The position numbers and the translations under genes were made by a program. 64,000 nucleotides of DNA from Cyclobacteriaceae bacterium (GTDB taxonomy: Bacteria; Bacteroidota; Bacteroidia; Cytophagales; Cyclobacteriaceae), in NCBI GenBank assembly GCA_026989535.1, contig JALSJD010000100.1:1-64000 (forward strand). Reading direction: 5' to 3'. Under the pieces are notes generated by a model. It saw only the letters and a list, made by a program, of their open reading frames with translations. It ran no database searches and was not told the origin of the DNA. Of this stretch, positions 1-9,361 are shown in pieces (position 1 is the stretch's first letter; the number at the start of each line of letters is the position of its first letter).

Positions 1-41
1 TTAACCTTAGTTCGACCTAAGAATAATTGTCAGCTTTAAAC

Positions 42-3000
42 TTACTCAACAATCAGCTTTACAATTATCGAAGACTTATTATCTGTGATTCGTACCAAGT
101 AGAACCCTGATGTGCTTGTTGGTAGTGCATCTAAAGTAGCAGAAAAGTACCCTCCACTATCAGACTCGGTTTGTCTTGTGTAAATAATATTGCCAAAAAC
201 ATCCATTATTTGAATCAATAATGGATGGGATGCTATAAAATTTCCACCTCTCACATTAATTTGCTGACTCTTACTACTCGGGTTTGGAAAAAGGGCAACG
301 AATGGTTTATTTAACCCACCGTAATTAACCATAATAGTTTTGTGCACAGTCGTAGTTCCATCAAAATCGGTTTGTAATAATCGATAATACACATTTCCTT
401 GGGGTGCCGTAAAATCATCAATTGAATAATTATTTAGCTTACCACTCGTGCCTATTCCTGTTATTTGTGCTACATCTATAAATAGTTCTCCATCAACTGA
501 ACGTTGAACTGTAAAATAATCATTGTTTTTTTCAGAAGCAGTGCTCCAATTTAATTTAACCTTATCGATTTCTGCATCACCTGTAAAATCAACCAAAGTA
601 ACTGGCAAAGGCAACCCATTAGAACCTAACATAAACTCGGTACTTTGAGCGGTAGCTGTGAGTGTGTTGGCAGCAACATCTACTGTGGCTGCAGCATCCG
701 CCCACGGGGTTGCAGCATTATCTGTTCGGCTAAAAAGCGCAAAGTTTGCTTCATCATTTAAATCTACATGCGGGTTGTTTAAATAGTTATAAGTTATAGT
801 ATAGGTAGCTGCATTATCATTGAATTTTCTTATACCAAAGTATCGGTCATTATTACCTATTCCAACAATACCAGTCACATCATTAGGAACGGTTCCCACA
901 TAATATAATAACACCCCAGTTGGAGTTCCTGATACATTACTTATGGTAACATCATCTCTACCACAAGGAGTTAAATTAATAGTTTGCCCTGCCCAAGAAC
1001 CTGTAAAAAGTGAAGCTGTAAAATCTCCAATAGGTGCCGTAGAGGTAACCCAATCTGTAGCTATATCCATATTTGTCAGGATGCCGTCTAAGCCATTATT
1101 AGAGTCATCCAAAAGCGTTGTACCGGTACCAGCATCAAAACGGTAATAAGCAACTAATCCAGATTCGGTTCCAATAAGCCTTTTACCCATATTATCTCTT
1201 ACCTCGGACTGGCTTCGTGCAGTATTCCAAATCCTCACCTCATCCATTTGTCCATTATAATTATTTTGATACCCAGCTCCTAACAAAACAGGACTACCGC
1301 CAGCCACAGCTGCACCATAATCAGCCGCAACAGTATTAGTCTGAATACCATTTACATACCAATGAAGCTGCATATTAGTTAAATCACGAACTAATGCCAC
1401 GTGATTCCATTCATTTAGATTTAATGAGATTCCAGTATTAAAGCCTTGATATGGAGTTGCATCTACTCCTGAAGTTCCATAAAAATAAGTAATTACTCCT
1501 GAGGTTTCTTGTGTAAACGTGCCTTCGCCTCCATAGGCTTTATTATAAGGATTTTGTCGAGTAGCAAAGCTTCTTGGGTACAGCCACATTTCAATGGTTT
1601 GGTCGCCTGTAATTTGTAATTCAGTAGGATTCCCAATCGTTACAAAATCATTGACTCCATCCATATCGAGGGCAAACTCGGCACTTGCGGGGCTTATTAA
1701 CTTAACTGTATCTTGGTCGGTACAACCTGCACCTGCATCTACCTGCACCCAATAGGTGCCTCCTGTAGTGGCATTAAATGTTTGATTGGTTGAGCCATCT
1801 TGCCATAAATAAGAGGCATAACCTGCACCTGCATCTAATAATCGAGATCCTGTACACACTAAATTTTCATCTGCGCCAAGGTTTACTGGAGAACCCGCAA
1901 CCACAGTAGCTGTTACCGCAACTCTTGGGCTTTCGCAAGATTCGCAACTTTGGTCGGGTGAATCGGTTACCCAGTCCGTTGCTGGATCCATATTAGTTAG
2001 GGTGCCATCACTTCCGTTAGATGTTAAGTCGGATAAAGTTGAGTTTCCTGTACCATCATCAAAATCCCAATAGCCTGCAAGATTTACATCGGCAAGGCAA
2101 TCGCAACAGGTGGTCATATTAGATTGTATTTCTACTTGTGACCTTGCACTGTTCCACACTCTAAGTTCATCAATTTGGCCTGCATAATTATCTACATATC
2201 CAGCAGCTATGGTTGCAGGATTTGAACTTAACGTTGCTGCTACATAATCGGCAGCGGTTTGGTTTGTTAATACTCCGTTTATATACCAGTATAATTGGCC
2301 ATTGGTTAAATCTCGCACAATCGCAATATGATTCCATTCATTTAAGGTAAGTGGAGCCACCGAACCAAACCCTTGGTAAGGAGTAGCATCAATACCACTT
2401 GTACCGTAGTAATAATTAAGCAACCCTGTAGTTTCCTGAGTAATAGTGCCCTCACCTCCATACGCTTTGGCATAAGGGTTTCTTCGTGCACTAAAATTGG
2501 TTGGCTTTACCCACATTTCTATGGTCATGTCTCCACTAATTTGTAATTCAGACGGATTACCTAAATCAACAAAATCATTACTTCCATCAAAATCAAGTGA
2601 GTAATTAATTGGTGCGGCCGACACATAAAAATCAGTAGTTGAGCTAATGGAAGGAGTTGTAAAATTAGCTCCTGAACCTAGCAAATTGCCTGCAGTTGAA
2701 GCATCATACCAATTATAGTTTCCTGAAGAGCCAGTTGCAGAAAGAGCAACCGGGCCTGTTCCAAGTCGGCAACCATCCGTTTCTGTAGGCGATACAGGGT
2801 TTAATATCAAGCTTACCGTATCTCTATCTACGCATCCTCCACCATCGTTTGCTTCAACATAATAAATACCTGTGTTAGTTGCACTAAATGTTTGGTTGGT
2901 AGAACCATCTTGCCATAGATACGAGGTAAACCCTGCACCTGCATCTAATAATGCAGTCACATCAAAACATCGGTCGGAACCTAAATCAATAGGCGTACCA

Positions 3001-3971
3001 GTATTTACGGTTGCGGTAACGGTAGTACGCACTGATTCGCAGCTTTCACAAGAAATATCAGGTGAGGCGATGAGCCAGTCTGTAACCGGATCCATATTGG
3101 TAAGCGTGCCATTAAGTGCATTGGTCGTTTTATCGGTTAGTACAGTACCTGCCCCATCTACAAAATCCCAATAAGCTACTAAATTTGGCTCTGTACCCAA
3201 GGCACATAAGTTGTCATTCGTTTGAATTTCTACTTGTGTACGAGCTGTATTCCAAACCATTAGTTCATCAATTTCTCCTGCATAATTACTTACATAGCCT
3301 GCGGCTATCGTTACATTATTGCTGCCTGCTACGGCTGCTCCATAATCAGCCGCTGTTTGATTGGTAAGCACTCCGTTTATATACCAATACAATTGGCCAT
3401 TGGTTAAATCCCGCACAATGGCTATATGGTTCCACTCATTTAAACTCAGAGATGCCACAGAGTTAAACCCTTGGTAAGGGGTAGCATTGCCACCGTTAGT
3501 ACCATAATAAAAATTAAGTGAACCATCTGTTTCTTGTGTAATGGTGCCTTCTCCTCCATAGGCTTTGGCATACGGGTTTCTGCGTGTACTAAAATTGGCA
3601 GGCTTTAACCACATTTCAATGGTTAAATCTCCTGTAATCTGTAGAGCAGCTGGATTACCAAGGCCTATAAAATCATTAACACCGTCAAAACTGAGGCTAT
3701 AATTTGCATTGGCGGCTGCTACAAAATAATTGGTTGTAGTAGCAATTACAGGTGTTTGATAGGTTGCGCCTACTCCAAGAAAGTTTCCTCCGGTAGTGGC
3801 ATCGTACCAACTATAATAACCTGTAGAACCACTTGCTCCTAAAGTAACACTTCCTGTACCCAGCCTACATTCTGACACTGCCGTTGGCGCAACTGCAGGG
3901 CACTGAGCACTCACATTTCCAGTGATAGAAAAACAAACAATTAATAATCCAATATTTTTTTTAAAATCCAT
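42..3971 (-). CDS. Secreted protein with three LamG domains and a type IX secretion sorting domain
   Basis: Predicted secreted or cell-surface protein of 1309 residues. A signal peptide (about residues 1-22, ending VSAQ) is followed by a short Ig-like segment (30-85) and three near-identical LamG/concanavalin A-like modules at about 90-300, 455-665 and 765-965. Each carries the same phrases (TIEMWL, AYGGEGT, TPYQGF, LNEWNH, RDLTN). Cys-rich linkers with a repeated ESCES motif separate the first two modules. The last ~75 residues (FPNPSS, then repeated beta-strand motifs) match a type A T9SS sorting domain, so export by the type IX system is expected. LamG domains usually bind glycans or proteins; no catalytic domain is visible, so an adhesin or matrix-binding role is inferred. 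ATG start at 3971. The gene stands alone. Confidence 0.9.
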   Translation of the reverse strand: MDFKKNIGLLIVCFSITGNVSAQCPAVAPTAVSECRLGTGSVTLGASGSTGYYSWYDATTGGNFLGVGATYQTPVIATTTNYFVAAANANYSLSFDGVNDFIGLGNPAALQITGDLTIEMWLKPANFSTRRNPYAKAYGGEGTITQETDGSLNFYYGTNGGNATPYQGFNSVASLSLNEWNHIAIVRDLTNGQLYWYINGVLTNQTAADYGAAVAGSNNVTIAAGYVSNYAGEIDELMVWNTARTQVEIQTNDNLCALGTEPNLVAYWDFVDGAGTVLTDKTTNALNGTLTNMDPVTDWLIASPDISCESCESVRTTVTATVNTGTPIDLGSDRCFDVTALLDAGAGFTSYLWQDGSTNQTFSATNTGIYYVEANDGGGCVDRDTVSLILNPVSPTETDGCRLGTGPVALSATGSSGNYNWYDASTAGNLLGSGANFTTPSISSTTDFYVSAAPINYSLDFDGSNDFVDLGNPSELQISGDMTIEMWVKPTNFSARRNPYAKAYGGEGTITQETTGLLNYYYGTSGIDATPYQGFGSVAPLTLNEWNHIAIVRDLTNGQLYWYINGVLTNQTAADYVAATLSSNPATIAAGYVDNYAGQIDELRVWNSARSQVEIQSNMTTCCDCLADVNLAGYWDFDDGTGNSTLSDLTSNGSDGTLTNMDPATDWVTDSPDQSCESCESPRVAVTATVVAGSPVNLGADENLVCTGSRLLDAGAGYASYLWQDGSTNQTFNATTGGTYWVQVDAGAGCTDQDTVKLISPASAEFALDMDGVNDFVTIGNPTELQITGDQTIEMWLYPRSFATRQNPYNKAYGGEGTFTQETSGVITYFYGTSGVDATPYQGFNTGISLNLNEWNHVALVRDLTNMQLHWYVNGIQTNTVAADYGAAVAGGSPVLLGAGYQNNYNGQMDEVRIWNTARSQSEVRDNMGKRLIGTESGLVAYYRFDAGTGTTLLDDSNNGLDGILTNMDIATDWVTSTAPIGDFTASLFTGSWAGQTINLTPCGRDDVTISNVSGTPTGVLLYYVGTVPNDVTGIVGIGNNDRYFGIRKFNDNAATYTITYNYLNNPHVDLNDEANFALFSRTDNAATPWADAAATVDVAANTLTATAQSTEFMLGSNGLPLPVTLVDFTGDAEIDKVKLNWSTASEKNNDYFTVQRSVDGELFIDVAQITGIGTSGKLNNYSIDDFTAPQGNVYYRLLQTDFDGTTTVHKTIMVNYGGLNKPFVALFPNPSSKSQQINVRGGNFIASHPLLIQIMDVFGNIIYTRQTESDSGGYFSATLDALPTSTSGFYLVRITDNKSSIIVKLIVE

Positions 3972-4011
3972 TTCAGATGCGCTGGTTAATACTATCTATA
4001 CAGAAACAATT

Positions 4012-4041
4012 AAAAAGGTAGCTCTTACAAACTACCTTTTT
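4012..4041 (-). terminator. Terminator downstream of the yceI-like gene
   Basis: Perfect 10-bp inverted repeat (AAAAAGGTAG at 4012-4021 and CTACCTTTTT at 4032-4041). Because the arms begin and end in A/T runs, it can act as a Rho-independent terminator for the minus-strand YceI gene before the next minus-strand gene begins at 3971. Confidence 0.7.
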
Positions 4042-4107
4042 AACAAAAATATGCTTAATCGTTAATATACACCCAGTGTATTGCCCCGTTGTTAGGGCAT
4101 AACAACT

Positions 4108-4752
4108 TTAGTTACATTCCTTTTTCAACACCGTGGAAACCACAATATCAACATCAGGCCATAACTTGCTCTGCCCGTCTTCATCCATGTGTTTGGCCGA
4201 GCATACTTCGTTTAATGAAGCAATTGCACCTAACCCTTCAAAATCGGTCATATCAACGGAGGTGGTAAGTGTTACTTTATTTCCTTCTACTGAAATTTTT
4301 CCGTTTACATCTACTGATTTATCATTCATTATAATAGTTACAACTGCTTCTCCATTATTTATAGAAATAATTTTACCTTTAATTGTTTCGGTATTAGCAA
4401 GTTTCTTAAAAAAGAACTCCACCAATTTGGGGTCTCTTTCCTCATTACCTGAATTAACAGAAGTAGCATCAATACTAAAATCAGCCCCAATCAGCACTTC
4501 CAAAGGGTTATCACTGCTCTTTGCATTATTTACAGCAATGTGATTAAAAGTTCCACCGACTCCCGCTCTTTTTGTAAATTTATAAGCTGTCCATTTTAGT
4601 GTAGTTGAATCTGATACATACGAATACGTGCAGGATTCTACTACAGCATTTGTTTTTTCTGCACTATCACTTTCTTTCTGTTCTTCTCCACCACAAGAGG
4701 TAAGCAATGCTCCACTTATTAGAGCCACTGCGAGGGTTTTCATAGATTTCAT
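4108..4752 (-). CDS. YceI-family lipoprotein
   Basis: Small lipoprotein of 214 residues. The N-terminus has a lipobox ending at Cys20 (LLTSC, then GGEE), followed by an acidic linker and a YceI-like domain from about residue 42 (pattern TTLKWTAYKFTKRAGVGGTF). YceI domains form lipocalin-like beta-barrels that bind isoprenoid or other amphipathic molecules, and many are periplasmic or envelope proteins; the ligand here is unknown. Two in-frame ATGs lie three codons apart (4752 and 4743) and either could be used. The gene lies between cls and the T9SS protein with its own terminator, so it is probably monocistronic. Confidence 0.85.
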   Translation of the reverse strand: MKSMKTLAVALISGALLTSCGGEEQKESDSAEKTNAVVESCTYSYVSDSTTLKWTAYKFTKRAGVGGTFNHIAVNNAKSSDNPLEVLIGADFSIDATSVNSGNEERDPKLVEFFFKKLANTETIKGKIISINNGEAVVTIIMNDKSVDVNGKISVEGNKVTLTTSVDMTDFEGLGAIASLNEVCSAKHMDEDGQSKLWPDVDIVVSTVLKKECN

Positions 4753-4789
4753 TTTGTCTTATTTATTTGGGTTGTTAATACGCTCAAAT

Positions 4790-6250
4790 TTACAATAATG
4801 GCGCTAATAAGCGTGCTACTGATTCTAATAATTTTGTTCTGATGGGTCTTTGCTCCCATCTATTAAGTTGTAGAGGGATACATTGCCCCACATCTTCTAA
4901 AAATTGCTTTTCTAACTGAGTAGCAAATATTTCGCTATACACCATTGCATTTATTTCATAGTTTTGGTCAAAGCTGCGGTAATCCATATTAGCAGTTCCT
5001 ACGGAAGAGAACACATCATCAACCAGTAAAGTTTTAGCATGAACAAACCCTTTGGTATAAAGGTGCACTTTTACCCCTGCCTCTAGCACTTCTTTCATAT
5101 AACTCATAGAGGCAGCATGCACAATAAGGGAATCTGGCAGGTGCGGAAAAATAATTTGTACATCAATGCCCCTTAAAGCGGCTGTTTTAATGGCCATAAG
5201 TACGGGTTCATTCGGGATAAAATAAGGGGAAGTTATCCAAACACGTTTAGAAGCCGAAGTAATAGCGACAAAAAATGCCTGCATTATGCTTGCCCAATCG
5301 GTATCTGGTCCACTACCTGCTATTTGAACACAAGTACTCCCTGCTGAATGAATCGTTGGGAAGAGGTTTCTGGTAAAGTTTAATTTCTCTTTGGCGGCAT
5401 AATACCAATTTAACAAAAAGGCAATTTGCAAAGAATATACTGCATTTCCTTCCATTTTTAAGTGGGTATCTCGCCAATGCTTTTGTCCTTCTTTGTGTAC
5501 ATACCTATCTGCTATATTAATGCCACCCACATAGCCAATTTTGCCATCTATAACCACTATTTTGCGATGGTCGCGGTAATTAGCCTTGCTAAATTTACGC
5601 AAATACACAGGCATAATGGGTTTTGCTATAATGCCTGCTTTTTTTAGCTTTGCTTTTGTAGCAAGCGGTATGCTCGTTCCTACACCATCGTAAATAAATC
5701 GCACTTTTACACCTTCAGATGCCTTTTTAATAAGTTTATTAAGCACCTTTTTACCAATCTCATCTTCTTCAAAAATGTAATATTCTAAATGAATATGACT
5801 CGTTGCTTTATCAATATCATTCAATAGAGCATCGAACTTTTGCTCTCCGTTAATAAGCATTTTAACCTTATTATTTTTGGTTAAAAAGGCATTATTATTA
5901 CGCAGCAGTAGCTTAATAATGTTCAACTTTTCTTTTACTCTTTCATCATCAATTAGCTCGTGCTGAAAAGCCAAGTTTAGCTGATCGTTTACAATGGAAT
6001 CTACCATACTGCTATCCATCGCTTTTTTACGAGAAAAAAATTTATGACGCCTGTATTCTTGCCCAAAAAACAGGTATATTAACAGCCCTGCTATGGGCAG
6101 TAAAATGAGTAAAAGTACGTAAGAATGCGTTTTTAGCGGGTTTTTATTTTCGAGAAGTATTTTTATTACTGCAAATAATACTAATAAATAATACCCGATA
6201 ACGAGTACAGGAATTAGGTATTCTTTTATATGTAATTGAATCCATTCCAT
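4790..6250 (-). CDS. cls: Cardiolipin synthase (phospholipase D family)
   Basis: Membrane enzyme that condenses two phosphatidylglycerol molecules to cardiolipin and glycerol. The 486-residue length is typical of bacterial Cls. Two N-terminal membrane segments (about 10-30 and 40-60) are followed by two phospholipase D domains, each with an HKD motif: DHRKIVVIDG near residue 225 and HAKTLLVDD near residue 402. The second is followed by the conserved GTANMDYRSF. Both motifs are intact, so activity is expected. It starts at an ATG and is followed 37 bp later by the YceI gene on the same strand. Substrate preference between the Cls subtypes cannot be read from the sequence. Confidence 0.92.
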   Translation of the reverse strand: MEWIQLHIKEYLIPVLVIGYYLLVLFAVIKILLENKNPLKTHSYVLLLILLPIAGLLIYLFFGQEYRRHKFFSRKKAMDSSMVDSIVNDQLNLAFQHELIDDERVKEKLNIIKLLLRNNNAFLTKNNKVKMLINGEQKFDALLNDIDKATSHIHLEYYIFEEDEIGKKVLNKLIKKASEGVKVRFIYDGVGTSIPLATKAKLKKAGIIAKPIMPVYLRKFSKANYRDHRKIVVIDGKIGYVGGINIADRYVHKEGQKHWRDTHLKMEGNAVYSLQIAFLLNWYYAAKEKLNFTRNLFPTIHSAGSTCVQIAGSGPDTDWASIMQAFFVAITSASKRVWITSPYFIPNEPVLMAIKTAALRGIDVQIIFPHLPDSLIVHAASMSYMKEVLEAGVKVHLYTKGFVHAKTLLVDDVFSSVGTANMDYRSFDQNYEINAMVYSEIFATQLEKQFLEDVGQCIPLQLNRWEQRPIRTKLLESVARLLAPLL

Positions 6251-6278
6251 TAAACTTTAACAATAGTTTGTGCGCTGC

Positions 6279-6704
6279 CTAGATATTCAGTTTTCTTCTA
6301 ATAATAGAATCAACACCAAACCTACCCGAGCCTAAAACCACAAATAACAAGCTAATGGATAAGTATAAATACGCTTTTTCTGCCACTGCAAAAGGGTCTG
6401 TACCGTGGTTTACAACAGCCGCCACAAACATAGTAAAAGCTACCATTAAGGCTGCTGGTCTAGTAAAAAGCCCCAATGCCAGTAATAAGGCACCAATATA
6501 CTCTGCGAGTGCTGCAGCCCAAGCAAAAATAGCAGGCATTGGAAAACCAAGAGAGCCAATATGCTCAATAAATCCATCAGAAACGGGAATTTTGCCACTA
6601 CCGTGTACTAGCATAAGGCTAAGGCCTACAAATACCCTTAAAAGAGCAAGTGCTAAATCTGCTGAGTTAGCGTTTTCGATACTCCCAAAAAATAGTTTTT
6701 TCAT
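6279..6704 (-). CDS. DoxX family membrane protein
   Basis: Integral membrane protein of 141 residues with about four membrane-spanning segments and the DoxX signature near the N-terminus (LRVFVGLSLMLVHGSGKI) and the middle (FAWAAALAEYIGALLLALGL). DoxX/SURF4-like proteins have been linked to quinone- or redox-associated functions, but this one has no assigned reaction. The ATG at 6704 is preferred over the upstream TTG at 6728, because homologues begin close to this MKK. It precedes cls on the same strand by 28 bp, so the two may be co-transcribed. Confidence 0.82.
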   Translation of the reverse strand: MKKLFFGSIENANSADLALALLRVFVGLSLMLVHGSGKIPVSDGFIEHIGSLGFPMPAIFAWAAALAEYIGALLLALGLFTRPAALMVAFTMFVAAVVNHGTDPFAVAEKAYLYLSISLLFVVLGSGRFGVDSIIRRKLNI

Positions 6705-6765
6705 ATCACCATTATGTTTACTAATCAAATATATAACTTGGTATTAATATTGCGTTTAATAAATT

Positions 6766-7494
6766 ATGAAAACATTACTCTTCTTTACAATAAGTTATCT
6801 TATTTCATTAAGCAGCTTAGGTCAAAAAATATTTGGCAAAGACACACTAAAAGCATCTTCGGGAGATGTTGCCATTACCTTTATTGGTCATGGTTCTCTT
6901 TTATTGCAATGGGGCGAGCAAAGTATTTATATTGATCCGTCATCGCGCCAAGCCGATTTATATAAATTACCTAAAGCAGATATGCTTTTTGTAACCCACC
7001 ACCATAACGACCATTGCGACCCAGCCGCTTTAAAAGCATTAAGCAATAGTGGCACCAAAACATTTATGAGCGAAATAGCCCACGAAAAATGGCATCAGGG
7101 AATGGTGCTTTACCCCGAACAACAATTAAGCATTGATGGTGTTGGCATTACTGTATTACCTGCCTATAATTTGATACATAAAAACGAAGAAGGGGAACTT
7201 TATCATAAAGAAGGCCAAGGCAACAGTTATATTCTCACATTAGGCGATTTACGCATATTTATTGGAGGTGATACTGAAAATACACCCGAGATGAAAGCAC
7301 TTAAAAACATTGATGCCGCTTTTTTGCCTATGAAACTACCTTATACTATGAACCCTGCCATGGTGGTAGATGCAGTAAAAGCATTTAAGCCAAAAGTGCT
7401 ATACCCCTACCATTACGACCGGAAATTATTACCAGAACTTACAGAACTAATGAAAAATGTGCCTGAAGTAGAATTGAGAATTAGAAAGAATTAA
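6766..7494 (+). CDS. Exported metallo-beta-lactamase-fold hydrolase (UlaG-like)
   Basis: 242-residue MBL-fold metal-dependent hydrolase with an N-terminal signal peptide (hydrophobic stretch to about residue 19). The metal-binding motif HxHxDH is visible as HHHNDH at residues 78-83, with additional ligands plausible in the later GGDTENTPEM and YPYHYD segments. The short UlaG/YtnP-like architecture, without C-terminal extensions, does not identify a substrate. The gene is divergent from doxX. Directly after its stop comes a broken lipoprotein gene, so the two may once have formed an operon. Confidence 0.85.
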   Translation: MKTLLFFTISYLISLSSLGQKIFGKDTLKASSGDVAITFIGHGSLLLQWGEQSIYIDPSSRQADLYKLPKADMLFVTHHHNDHCDPAALKALSNSGTKTFMSEIAHEKWHQGMVLYPEQQLSIDGVGITVLPAYNLIHKNEEGELYHKEGQGNSYILTLGDLRIFIGGDTENTPEMKALKNIDAAFLPMKLPYTMNPAMVVDAVKAFKPKVLYPYHYDRKLLPELTELMKNVPEVELRIRKN

Positions 7495-7497
7495 TAA

Positions 7498-7633
7498 ATG
7501 AAGAAAATCGGAATAATTGCCCTTATTCTTTCTATTAGCCGCTTGTACTACTGATGATGATTCATTTGACCCATCTACCACAACTTACAGGGATGAGATG
7601 CAACCCTCCTTTGTGCGTCATTCCCTAGCGTAA
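7498..7633 (+). pseudogene. Frameshifted small lipoprotein remnant
   Basis: Starting 3 bp after the hydrolase stop, an ATG opens a signal peptide (MKKIGIIALILS) that ends at a TGA at 7552. A one-base frame change near 7534 restores a typical lipoprotein: LAACTTDDDSFDPSTTTYRDEM, to a TAA at 7631. The LAAC lipobox followed by an Asp-rich linker is characteristic of Bacteroidota lipoproteins, so this looks like a frameshifted gene whose 3' part was replaced by the palindromic repeat at 7615. Confidence 0.5.
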
Positions 7634-7649
7634 GACTAGGGAATGACGC
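7615..7649. repeat. Perfect 14-bp inverted repeat of the GTCATTCC type
   Basis: Arms GCGTCATTCCCTAG (7615-7628) and CTAGGGAATGACGC (7636-7649) with a 7-bp loop form a strong hairpin. The GTCATTCC/GGAATGAC core recurs at 49289-49357 and near 25695, marking a dispersed intergenic palindrome family. From here to 7796 only A/T- and C-rich low-complexity sequence is seen. Confidence 0.75.
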
Positions 7650-7796
7650 AGCACTACCGTGCTGAATGTATAGTTCATCATTTGTGGTAAATATTCCTAC
7701 GGAATGACTTTCTAACTGTACTTTCCACTTCCAACTCCAAACTTTTTTTCCAAACCGTTGTAACTTTCCGTAAAGTCAGTCGTCTTCTTTTTGAGT

Positions 7797-8306
7797 ATGA
7801 GTTTGGAAACCTTTAAAACACGTGTACTACCCGTAAAAGACAAGCTTTTTCGCTATACGCTAAGGATTCTTAAAAACGAGGATGAAGCCAAAGATGTAGT
7901 GCAAGAAACCTTTATTAAGGTTTGGAACAAGCGAGATGAAATGCACACCTATGAAAATATGGAAGCTTGGTGTATGCGAGTGGGACGAAATTTAGCCTTA
8001 GATAAGCTTAAATCGAAGCATAAAAATGCAGTAGATATTAATAATGCCTACGACTTGCAAAGCAGTTCTCAAAGCCCCTATTCATCCACCGAACACAACG
8101 ATACAATGCGTGCGATACATCAATACATAAACCAATTACCCGATTTGCAAAAGCAGATTATTCAATTGCGCGATATTGACGGTTTTTCGTACCAAGAGAT
8201 TAGTGAAATACTTAAACAAAATTTAAACACCGTAAAGGTTAATTTGTTTAGGGCAAGAAAACAAGTTCGTGAACAATTAATACAAGTAAACGCTTATGGA
8301 CTCTAA
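7797..8306 (+). CDS. ECF-type RNA polymerase sigma factor
   Basis: 169-residue sigma-70 family regulator with region 2 (residues ~15-80; RILKNEDEAKDVVQETFIKVW) and region 4 (~110-160; LPDLQKQIIQLRDIDGFSYQEISEIL, then a helix-turn-helix ending VNLFRARKQ). The lack of other regions makes it an extracytoplasmic-function sigma factor. The ATG at 7797 is chosen; a TTG two codons upstream would add only two residues. The next gene starts 11 bp before its stop, giving translational coupling with a membrane protein that is the likely anti-sigma factor. The DUF4252 genes downstream are the likely targets or sensory partners. Confidence 0.92.
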   Translation: MSLETFKTRVLPVKDKLFRYTLRILKNEDEAKDVVQETFIKVWNKRDEMHTYENMEAWCMRVGRNLALDKLKSKHKNAVDINNAYDLQSSSQSPYSSTEHNDTMRAIHQYINQLPDLQKQIIQLRDIDGFSYQEISEILKQNLNTVKVNLFRARKQVREQLIQVNAYGL

Positions 8307-8814
8307 AAGAATAGATTTATTGCTGGAGCGCTATTGGAACTGCGTTTCTACCCAAGAGGAAGAAACCGAAATTAAAGCCTTTTTTAATAGTGGAGAAAAT
8401 ATCCCTCCTCATTTAGAAAGTTCCGCTCCCTTATTTCAATACTTTAACCAAGAGGCGAAGGTAAAAATGCTTGACCCAGCGTTTGATAATGCACTAATGG
8501 AGCAACTGAAAAATAGCCCTCAACCTAAAAGCAAAGTTCGAAAGCTGGAGCAAGCCTTTCAAAACTATATGAAGGTAGCAGCAGCCATTGCCCTTATTAT
8601 TGCTACTTCGTTTGTATTTAGAATGGAAATATGGCAAGGAGATAAACCGCAGCTATTATTAGTGGAAGACACCTATAAAAATCCCGAAGAGGCCTATGCC
8701 GAAACAAAGAGGGCTTTATTATTAATTGCCAGCAAAATGAACCATGGCAAAAAAGAAGTAGAAAAAATATCACTGCTTAGCAAAGCAGAATCGAAAATTA
8801 AAAGATCGAAATAA
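8296..8814 (+). CDS. Candidate anti-sigma factor, single-pass membrane protein
   Basis: 172-residue protein with no recognised catalytic domain. The cytoplasmic N-terminal half (about 1-90) is rich in charged residues and begins with a helical segment LLERYWNCVSTQEEE, as in many Bacteroidota anti-sigma-like proteins. One membrane segment lies at about 93-108 and the remainder is predicted periplasmic. It overlaps the sigma gene by 11 bp and the next gene by 1 bp (TAATG). Position and topology support the anti-sigma role; there is no zinc-finger HxxxCxxC motif, so the call is inferred from context. Confidence 0.65.
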   Translation: MDSKRIDLLLERYWNCVSTQEEETEIKAFFNSGENIPPHLESSAPLFQYFNQEAKVKMLDPAFDNALMEQLKNSPQPKSKVRKLEQAFQNYMKVAAAIALIIATSFVFRMEIWQGDKPQLLLVEDTYKNPEEAYAETKRALLLIASKMNHGKKEVEKISLLSKAESKIKRSK

Positions 8815-9353
8815 TGAAAAAAATAGCCATAATATTCGTCTTAACTTTAGGCCCATTGGGAGCCAGTGCGCAAGAAGATGCCATCACCAAATTCTTTTCG
8901 AAATACCAAAATGATGAATCGTTTACGCAAGTAAACATTACCGGGCGTATGTTTAGCCTGTTTGCAAATTTTGATGCCGAAGATCAGGAAGATCAAGACG
9001 TAATTGATGCCATTAGCAAGGTAAAAGGGCTTAAAATATTAGCCAAAGAAGATATTTCGAATGGGCAGGCACTTTATAAAGAAGCCTTTAGCCTTATTGA
9101 TAGCAAAGAGTACGAGGAGCTGATGACCATTAGAGAGAAAGACAACGATATGAAATTTCTCATTAAAGAAAAGGATGGAATCATTGCAGAACTATTAATG
9201 GTAATGGGCAGTGATGATAGCTTTCTGCTGTTAAGCTTAGTAGGCGACATCGACCTTAAGCAAATCTCCAAGCTATCCAAATCAATGGATATAGAAGGTT
9301 TTGAAAAATTAGAAAATATAGATAAAAATAAAAAAAACAACACTCAAAATTAA
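8814..9353 (+). CDS. DUF4252 domain secreted protein (first of three)
   Basis: 179-residue exported protein with a signal peptide cleaved after about SAQ19 and a DUF4252 domain covering the rest (start ITKFFSKYQNDESFTQVNITGRMFSLF; later EYEELMTIREKDNDMKFLIKE). The family is restricted to Bacteroidota and its function is unknown. It overlaps the candidate anti-sigma gene by 1 bp, so it belongs to the sigma operon. The Lys/Asn-rich C-terminal tail is low complexity. Two paralogues follow at 9451 and 10238, sharing the (Y/F)E(E/Q)LM(T/S)I motif. Confidence 0.85.
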   Translation: MKKIAIIFVLTLGPLGASAQEDAITKFFSKYQNDESFTQVNITGRMFSLFANFDAEDQEDQDVIDAISKVKGLKILAKEDISNGQALYKEAFSLIDSKEYEELMTIREKDNDMKFLIKEKDGIIAELLMVMGSDDSFLLLSLVGDIDLKQISKLSKSMDIEGFEKLENIDKNKKNNTQN

Positions 9354-9361
9354 AAAATGGA

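Noticed and set aside
2872-3174. Plus-strand frames within the LamG gene
   Set aside because: Shadows of the strongly repetitive LamG gene on the opposite strand.
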